64,000 bases of DNA from the NCBI RefSeq assembly GCF_000812875.1, contig NZ_JSYK01000003.1, forward strand, positions 930,001 to 994,000, written 5' to 3'. Origin of the DNA: Kaistella solincola (GTDB lineage: Bacteria > Bacteroidota > Bacteroidia > Flavobacteriales > Weeksellaceae). Every line of letters begins with the position of its first letter. The stretch's first letter is position 1. Shown one piece after another: positions 59,146 through 64,000 of this stretch. Made by a program: the position numbers and the translations under genes. The notes beneath the pieces are model-generated. The model searched no databases. It saw only the letters and a list, made by a program, of their open reading frames with translations, and was not told the DNA's origin.

Positions 59146-60657
59146 ATGAATTTAACACTAGAACAAATACAGGATTTTAAAGGGAAATATCCGAAACAAA
59201 TCTGGTCACTTTTCTTCTCCGAAATGTGGGAAAGGTTCTGCTTCTATGGAATGCGCGGAATGCTTGTCTTTTTCATGATTTCGCAACTGAAGTTCGGTGA
59301 TGAGCAGGCGAATTTGCAGTATGGTGCCACGCAGGCTTTTGTATACGCATTTACATTCGTGGGTGGGCTTTTCGCCGATAAAATTCTGGGTTTCCGGAAA
59401 TCGCTCTTTTGGGGCGGTTTGCTGATGATTGTCGGAAGTTTAATTTTAGCCACTAATCCGCATGATTTTTTCTTTTTGGGAATTTCATTTACCGTTGTCG
59501 GCACAGGTTTTTTCAAACCAAATATTTCCACCATGGTCGGCAAGCTTTACCGAAATGGCGATCCGCGTACAGATGCAGGTTTTTCCCTCTTTTATGCCGG
59601 AATAAATCTTGGCGCGCTGCTCGGCGGGTACCTTTGTATAGCAATTGGTAAAGGCGAAATGCTTTCAAATCTGATTCCGGAAGACAAAAGATGGAACGTC
59701 GCTTTCGGTTTGGCTGCAGTCGTAATGCTCATCAGCTTAATCAATTTTGTTTTCACCCAAAGAAGCCTTGGGCCGATCGGTTTAATGCCGCAGAAAACAC
59801 TTGCCGACGGAACTTCTGTTCCAATTGAAAAATGGAAAGTTTATGGCGTTTATGCGCTGACATTAGTTTTCGTTCCGCTGATTATGACCATGGTTTCTGT
59901 GCCGCAATACACCGATTATTTTATGTGGACTGTAGGACCTTTAACCTTGATTTACCTCTTTTATGAAATGTCCAAAGTCACCCCTTCTGAAAGAAAAAAA
60001 CTGTGGGCTGCGCTTGTCTTCATCATGTTTTCTATTATTTTCTGGGGAATTTACGAGCAATCCGGCGGTTCACTAAGCATTTTCGCGGCAAATAATTTAA
60101 ATAAAGATTTGCTCGGACTTGATCCAAACGGCGTGAACAATTCCGGTGGCGCATTTTTCATTATTTTCCTGGCGCCGGTTCTGGGTTTATTCTGGATTTG
60201 GCTCAGCAAAAAAAGACTGGAGCCGAATACTTTAATTAAATTTGGGCTGGGCTTTATTTTCCTCGGTTTAGGTTATTATGTGCTCTTCGCGACAAGGTTT
60301 TTCGCTGATTTGCAAGGCGTAACTTCATTGAACATTTTCACCATCGCGTTGTTGGTCATCACTTTTGGTGAACTGTGCTTATCTCCTATTGGTCTTTCGA
60401 TTATGACCAAACTTTCCACCGAAAAACTACAGGGAATGATGATGGGAATGTGGTTTTTGGCTTCAGCTTACGGCCAGTACGTCGCCGGTATTATCGGAGC
60501 AAGCATGGCGACCGCAAAAGAAGGCTCCACCAACATGGACGCGCTTTTGGCATATACCGAAGGTTATAAGCAGCTTGGCTTATATGCTGTAATTGCTGGT
60601 GTTGTTTTAATAATAATTTCACCTTTGGTTAAGAAATTGATGCAGGATGTTCGGTAA
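59146..60657 (+). CDS. POT-family proton-coupled peptide transporter 3
   Basis: 503 residues, twelve to fourteen helices. Helix 1 is SEMWERFCFYGMRGMLVFFM with the ExxER motif; FFKPNISTMVGKLYR and GELCLSPIGLSIMTKLS are also present. Some loops differ from copy 2 (for example GLDPNGVNNSGGAFF near residue 325), so specificity may differ. Followed 29 bp later by the thioredoxin-like gene. Confidence 0.93.
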   Translation: MNLTLEQIQDFKGKYPKQIWSLFFSEMWERFCFYGMRGMLVFFMISQLKFGDEQANLQYGATQAFVYAFTFVGGLFADKILGFRKSLFWGGLLMIVGSLILATNPHDFFFLGISFTVVGTGFFKPNISTMVGKLYRNGDPRTDAGFSLFYAGINLGALLGGYLCIAIGKGEMLSNLIPEDKRWNVAFGLAAVVMLISLINFVFTQRSLGPIGLMPQKTLADGTSVPIEKWKVYGVYALTLVFVPLIMTMVSVPQYTDYFMWTVGPLTLIYLFYEMSKVTPSERKKLWAALVFIMFSIIFWGIYEQSGGSLSIFAANNLNKDLLGLDPNGVNNSGGAFFIIFLAPVLGLFWIWLSKKRLEPNTLIKFGLGFIFLGLGYYVLFATRFFADLQGVTSLNIFTIALLVITFGELCLSPIGLSIMTKLSTEKLQGMMMGMWFLASAYGQYVAGIIGASMATAKEGSTNMDALLAYTEGYKQLGLYAVIAGVVLIIISPLVKKLMQDVR

Positions 60658-60686
60658 GCTAAAAAAATGGCTTATTCCTAAAGCAA

Positions 60687-61220
60687 ATGAAAAAAATTTC
60701 CCTCTTTTTTACCCTTTTTTTTCTGATTTTTACGTCCGGTCAGATTAAGTGGATGACGTTGGAAGAAGCTGTGGAAGCGCAACGAACGGTTCCGAAAAAA
60801 ATTCTGATCGAATTTTATACAGACGTTTGTGTGACGTGCAAAAAGATGGAAACCGAAACTTTTAACCATCCGCAGATTGCGGAAAATTTGCAGAAAAATT
60901 ATTACCTCGTGAAATTTGATGCCGAAAGCAAAAAAAATATTACGCTGTTTGGCCGAAAATTTTCAAATTTAGGAACATCGAAAAGTAAAAATGGAGCCTC
61001 TCTTCACGAATTCACCAAGTTTATGAGCGTAAATGCGGTTCCAACAACGGTTTTTTTAGATGAACAAAGCATGCCGATCACGTTGCTGCAAGGCGCTATT
61101 ACCGCAAAAGAACTGGAGCCGTACGTGACTTTTATTTCTACGGATGATTATAAGAAAATAAGTTCGCGTGATCAGTGGGAATCTTACCAGAAAAAATTTA
61201 AATCGAAAATTAAAGATTAA
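60687..61220 (+). CDS. Secreted thioredoxin-fold protein
   Basis: 177 residues with a Sec signal peptide (1-18). The redox site is CVTC (Cys48, Cys51) in FYTDVCVTCKKME, and the cis-Pro region is AVPTTVFLDE. Resembles DsbD-gamma/YyaL-like thioredoxins; exact role unknown. Probably co-transcribed with the third POT gene. Confidence 0.87.
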   Translation: MKKISLFFTLFFLIFTSGQIKWMTLEEAVEAQRTVPKKILIEFYTDVCVTCKKMETETFNHPQIAENLQKNYYLVKFDAESKKNITLFGRKFSNLGTSKSKNGASLHEFTKFMSVNAVPTTVFLDEQSMPITLLQGAITAKELEPYVTFISTDDYKKISSRDQWESYQKKFKSKIKD

Positions 61221-61238
61221 CTTCGGTTTACTTGATAA

Positions 61239-61275
61239 AAAAGACTTTCAAATAATTTTTGGAAGTCTTTTCTAT
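61239..61275 (+). terminator. Terminator of the POT3/thioredoxin transcript
   Basis: AAAAGACTTTC/GGAAGTCTTTT stem (61239-61249 with 61261-61271) with an AT-rich loop and a T-rich tail. Confidence 0.8.
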
Positions 61276-61313
61276 TTTGTCGAAATTCGCTACCGTTTAG
61301 AAAATTAAGCAAT

Positions 61314-63404
61314 TTGACCTTAGAAACGCCCATAGAATTTTTAAAAGGAATCGGTCCCGAAAGAGCTAAATTCATTAAAAATGTCTTGGGCTTCACCACC
61401 GTTTACGATTTTCTCACCTTCTACCCTTTGCGTTATATCGACAAAAGCAAGGTGTACGCAATTAAAGATTTAAGAGCGGATTTCGAAAATGAAATTCAGC
61501 TTAAAGGAAAAATCACCGATTTACAAGAAGTCGCGTACGGCAGCGGAAAAAAGCGGCTTTCCGGGAAATTTCGGGATTCTACAGGATCAATTGAAATTGT
61601 GTGGTTTCGATATTCAAAATGGATGAAAGAGCAAATTCCGCTGAACCACGAAATCTTTATTTTCGGAAAAATTACCGAGTTTAACGGCATATTTTCTATG
61701 GCACATCCCGAAATTGAAATCGATGAGAAAAAAGCCATTTCAGGAAGTTTATTGCCGATTTATCCCGGTAGCGAAAAGCTGGCAAAACGCGGCCTGAACA
61801 ATAAATTCTTTCAAACAGTTTTAAAGGAAATTCTGAAAAATTTGCCCAATTTAACAGCAGAAAATCTTCCGGAAAATTTGCTGAAAAAACTGAAACTCAT
61901 CGGTCGACTTCCAGCGCTTTACAATATTCATTTTCCGAAAGATATCAATCATTACAAACACGCTGAAAAACGTTTAAAATTTGAAGAAGCGTTCTTTTTT
62001 CAGCTTGGTTTTGGTTTGAAAAAACAGCACCACAAAACTTCGGTGGTCGGTAATCCTTTTCCAAAAATTGGCGATAATTTCAATGATTTTTACAATAATC
62101 AAATTCCGTTTGAATTAACCAACGCACAAAAAAGAGTGCTGAAAGAAATCCGCACCGACCTGAAAAAGCCGATTCAAATGAACCGTTTGCTTCAGGGCGA
62201 CGTCGGTTCCGGCAAAACGATGGTCGCGCTGTTATCGATGCTGATTGCGCTTGACAATGGTTTTCAGAGCTGTTTTATGGCGCCTACCGAAATCCTGGCG
62301 CAGCAGCATTATAATTCGTTGCAGGAACTTTTGGTGAATACCGATATTAAAATTCGCCTGCTCACCGGTTCCACCAAAACTTCGGAACGGAAAATTATTC
62401 ATAAGGAATTGCTCAGCGGAGAACTCGCAATATTGGTCGGTACGCACGCGGTTTTGGAAGATATTGTGCAGTTCAAAAACCTTGGACTTGCCATCATTGA
62501 TGAACAGCACCGTTTCGGCGTGGCACAGCGCGCGCGATTGTGGGCTAAAAACAGAATTCCGCCAGATATCTTGGTCATGACTGCGACACCAATTCCGCGC
62601 ACTTTAGCGATGAGTTTTTACAGCGATCTGGATGTTTCGGTAATCGATGAACTTCCCGTCGGCCGAAAAGCCATTATCACCGCTCATCGCCGGGAGAAAG
62701 ACCGTTTGACGATTTTCCGCTTCGCGAAAGAGGAAATTGAAAAAGGCAGACAAATCTATTTCGTTTATCCGCTGATTGAAGAATCCGAAACGCTGGATTA
62801 TAAAAATTTATTGGAGAATTTTGACCATATTTTGGAGTTTTACAAAGGTTATAATGTCACCATGTTGCATGGCCGCATGAAACCTGCGGAAAAAGAAGCT
62901 GCGATGAAATATTTCGCTTCCGGAAATGCTCAAATTATGGTCGCAACGACGGTTATTGAAGTCGGTGTAAACGTTCCGAATGCCTCGGTAATGATCATCG
63001 AAAGTGCCGAAAGGTTCGGGCTTTCCCAACTCCATCAGCTGCGCGGCCGTGTCGGGCGCGGCGCGGAACAGAGCTATTGCATTCTGGTGACTTCCGACAA
63101 ATTAACCAGCGACAGCCGCACCCGCATGAAAACCATGGTGGAAACCAATGACGGTTTTAAAATTTCCGAAGTTGACATGAAACTACGCGGTCCCGGCGAT
63201 ATTCTCGGGACTCAGCAAAGCGGCGTTGTAGATTTTAAAAAACTTGATTTAATTACCGACAGCAACATCATTAAAGCTGCTAAAGCCGCGGTAGAAGAAC
63301 TTCTGGAAGCAGATCCGCGATTAGAAAACTCCGAAAATTTCGCATTGCGGACGTATTATGCAAAGCAGTATAAAGGCAAAAATAAATGGAGCCGGATTTC
63401 GTAG
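61314..63404 (+). CDS. recG: ATP-dependent DNA helicase RecG
   Basis: 696 residues from a TTG start; no ATG lies in frame nearby and RecG homology begins at once (ETPIEFLKGIGPERA). The N-terminal wedge/OB domain (about 55-160) binds branched DNA. The helicase core follows: Walker A GDVGSGKT (about 295-302), IIDEQHRFG (DEQH box, about 395), TATPIPRT and QLRGRVGRG. RecG remodels stalled forks and Holliday junctions. Rightward, 93 bp after the thioredoxin-like gene. Confidence 0.95.
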   Translation: MTLETPIEFLKGIGPERAKFIKNVLGFTTVYDFLTFYPLRYIDKSKVYAIKDLRADFENEIQLKGKITDLQEVAYGSGKKRLSGKFRDSTGSIEIVWFRYSKWMKEQIPLNHEIFIFGKITEFNGIFSMAHPEIEIDEKKAISGSLLPIYPGSEKLAKRGLNNKFFQTVLKEILKNLPNLTAENLPENLLKKLKLIGRLPALYNIHFPKDINHYKHAEKRLKFEEAFFFQLGFGLKKQHHKTSVVGNPFPKIGDNFNDFYNNQIPFELTNAQKRVLKEIRTDLKKPIQMNRLLQGDVGSGKTMVALLSMLIALDNGFQSCFMAPTEILAQQHYNSLQELLVNTDIKIRLLTGSTKTSERKIIHKELLSGELAILVGTHAVLEDIVQFKNLGLAIIDEQHRFGVAQRARLWAKNRIPPDILVMTATPIPRTLAMSFYSDLDVSVIDELPVGRKAIITAHRREKDRLTIFRFAKEEIEKGRQIYFVYPLIEESETLDYKNLLENFDHILEFYKGYNVTMLHGRMKPAEKEAAMKYFASGNAQIMVATTVIEVGVNVPNASVMIIESAERFGLSQLHQLRGRVGRGAEQSYCILVTSDKLTSDSRTRMKTMVETNDGFKISEVDMKLRGPGDILGTQQSGVVDFKKLDLITDSNIIKAAKAAVEELLEADPRLENSENFALRTYYAKQYKGKNKWSRIS

Positions 63405-63423
63405 GTTTATAAAACTTTAAAAA

Positions 63424-63453
63424 AATTATGCGTTTTAACAGCTAATTTTTCAC
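63424..63453. repeat. Hairpin-family unit after recG
   Basis: TTATGCGTTTTAACAGCTAA flanked by an A-run and a T-run; weak stem, probably terminates recG. Confidence 0.5.
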
Positions 63454-63507
63454 CGATTACCTTTTTTCGTTGCTAAAAATTTGCTGTTTTTATTCTATTT
63501 TTTTGAA

Positions 63508-63515
63508 TACTTTTG
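63508..63515 (+). promoter_or_regulatory. Putative -7 box TACTTTTG before the final gene
   Basis: TAnnTTTG match with 6 nt between it and the ATG at 63522, giving a very short leader. Confidence 0.45.
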
Positions 63516-63521
63516 CTTGGT

Positions 63522-64000
63522 ATGAAAAAATGTTTATTCGCGCTCTTTTTCTTTGTTTCCCTTGCCGCTTTCGGGCAGTCCAAAATTACTGTTTTCAGCA
63601 CCGGCGATCGTGTTCCAATAGTGAACGCAGAGATTTTCTGCAAAGAAAAATTAGCCGGTAAAACGGATAAAAATGGCGTTTTATCTTTTAAAACGAAATG
63701 CAAGCAGGTTTCGGTAAAAGCTGCCGGTTATTATGAAGACGATGTTGTCGTGGATAAAGTGATGGAAATTGCACTGTCTAAAACCGATCCGAAAACCCAG
63801 TCTATTCAGGCTGTAATTATCGCTGATAAAAGCGACCCGCGTGCTTTGGCGATTTTAAAAAAAGTGAATGATAATTATAAAGAAAATTCACCGAAAAGCC
63901 TGGATTCTTATTCTTATAAATCCTACGAAAAAATCTCCTACGATTTAGATCAGGACAGCATTCAGCAGTACAATCAGTCGCTGGATAAAATGATTGATTC
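63522..64000 (+). CDS. Secreted protein with carboxypeptidase-like regulatory domain, truncated by window end
   Basis: At least 159 codons, running off the right edge. Signal peptide MKKCLFALFFFVSLAAFGQ, then a beta-sandwich of the carboxypeptidase-regulatory/TonB-receptor type (KITVFSTGDRVPIVNAEIF, DKNGVLSFKTK). The following SIQAVIIADKSDPRALAILKKVN stretch resembles DUF5686-family proteins. Outer-membrane location is likely; identity tentative. Confidence 0.65.
   Translation, partial: MKKCLFALFFFVSLAAFGQSKITVFSTGDRVPIVNAEIFCKEKLAGKTDKNGVLSFKTKCKQVSVKAAGYYEDDVVVDKVMEIALSKTDPKTQSIQAVIIADKSDPRALAILKKVNDNYKENSPKSLDSYSYKSYEKISYDLDQDSIQQYNQSLDKMID

Overview
The window is about 64 kb of dense, low-to-moderate GC bacterial chromosome from a member of the Bacteroidota, most likely Flavobacteriia of the Weeksellaceae (Chryseobacterium/Kaistella/Epilithonimonas-like). 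The evidence is: promoters of the TTG-N18-TAnnTTTG type in place of TTGACA/TATAAT; a short primary sigma factor without region 1.1; almost no Shine-Dalgarno sequences; a TonB-dependent receptor with a carboxypeptidase-like N-terminal domain; bacillithiol-linked genes; menaquinone genes; and DUF4199, DUF4920, DUF2807 and DUF4153 families. No genus assignment can be proven without a search. I see no rRNA, tRNA, CRISPR array, insertion sequence or prophage; it is a core-like chromosomal segment.

Layout. 0-8.5 kb: fabH, corA, a membrane pyrophosphatase fused to an OmpA-like domain, then a leftward operon radC - FemAB/GNAT-like protein - small membrane-anchored protein - soluble pyrophosphatase, and an orphan LolD-type ATPase. 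8.5-11.3 kb: pyruvate dehydrogenase E1-alpha and a two-lipoyl E2, without E1-beta. 11.4-14.4 kb: a rightward PAP2-like / BlaI-like regulator / DUF4153 set. 14.4-21.5 kb: RRM protein, aldo/keto reductase, rpoD, a bacillithiol-linked operon (YfiT-like, YtxJ-like, Crp/Fnr), pncA, S41 peptidase lipoprotein and a Gre-family factor. 21.8-28 kb: TonB receptor, M23 peptidase, long-type urocanase and small acidic/charged proteins. 28-33 kb: ftsK, a LolA-like protein and an LptF/LptG permease. 33.4-41 kb: a leftward run with glutathione peroxidase, kdsB, aminotransferase, phosphohexose mutase and a GT2 glycosyltransferase. 41.0 kb: the SRP RNA gene, facing a NUMOD4/HNH endonuclease-like gene at the end of a menB-menA-hydrolase cluster. 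44.5-45.7 kb: a repeat-rich intergenic island. 45.7-53 kb: amino-acid permease, M14 peptidase, TerC, and an XRE regulator followed by a degenerate AAA+ protein. 53-64 kb: a DPP4-like S9 peptidase, three consecutive POT oligopeptide transporters, a thioredoxin-like protein, recG and a truncated surface-protein gene.

How the genes work together. The S9 peptidase and three POT carriers form an apparent di/tripeptide utilisation locus, supported by the S41, M14 and M23 peptidases elsewhere. The YfiT/YtxJ pair points to bacillithiol as the low-molecular-weight thiol. Envelope biogenesis is represented by kdsB, LptF/G, LolA-like and LolD-like proteins.

The most unusual items are: (i) the pyrophosphatase-OmpA fusion, whose added domain should lie in the periplasm; (ii) the XRE/AAA pair, with an array of four TTACA-N2-TGTAA operators, a fifth copy in front of terC, and an AAA domain that has lost Walker B and sensor residues; (iii) several families of intergenic hairpin or tandem repeats, including a 226-bp tandem duplication near 44.8-45.2 kb; and (iv) promoters placed so close to ATG that several mRNAs should be leaderless, a spacing calibrated by the SRP RNA promoter. 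Functions are read from motifs alone; no database search was possible.
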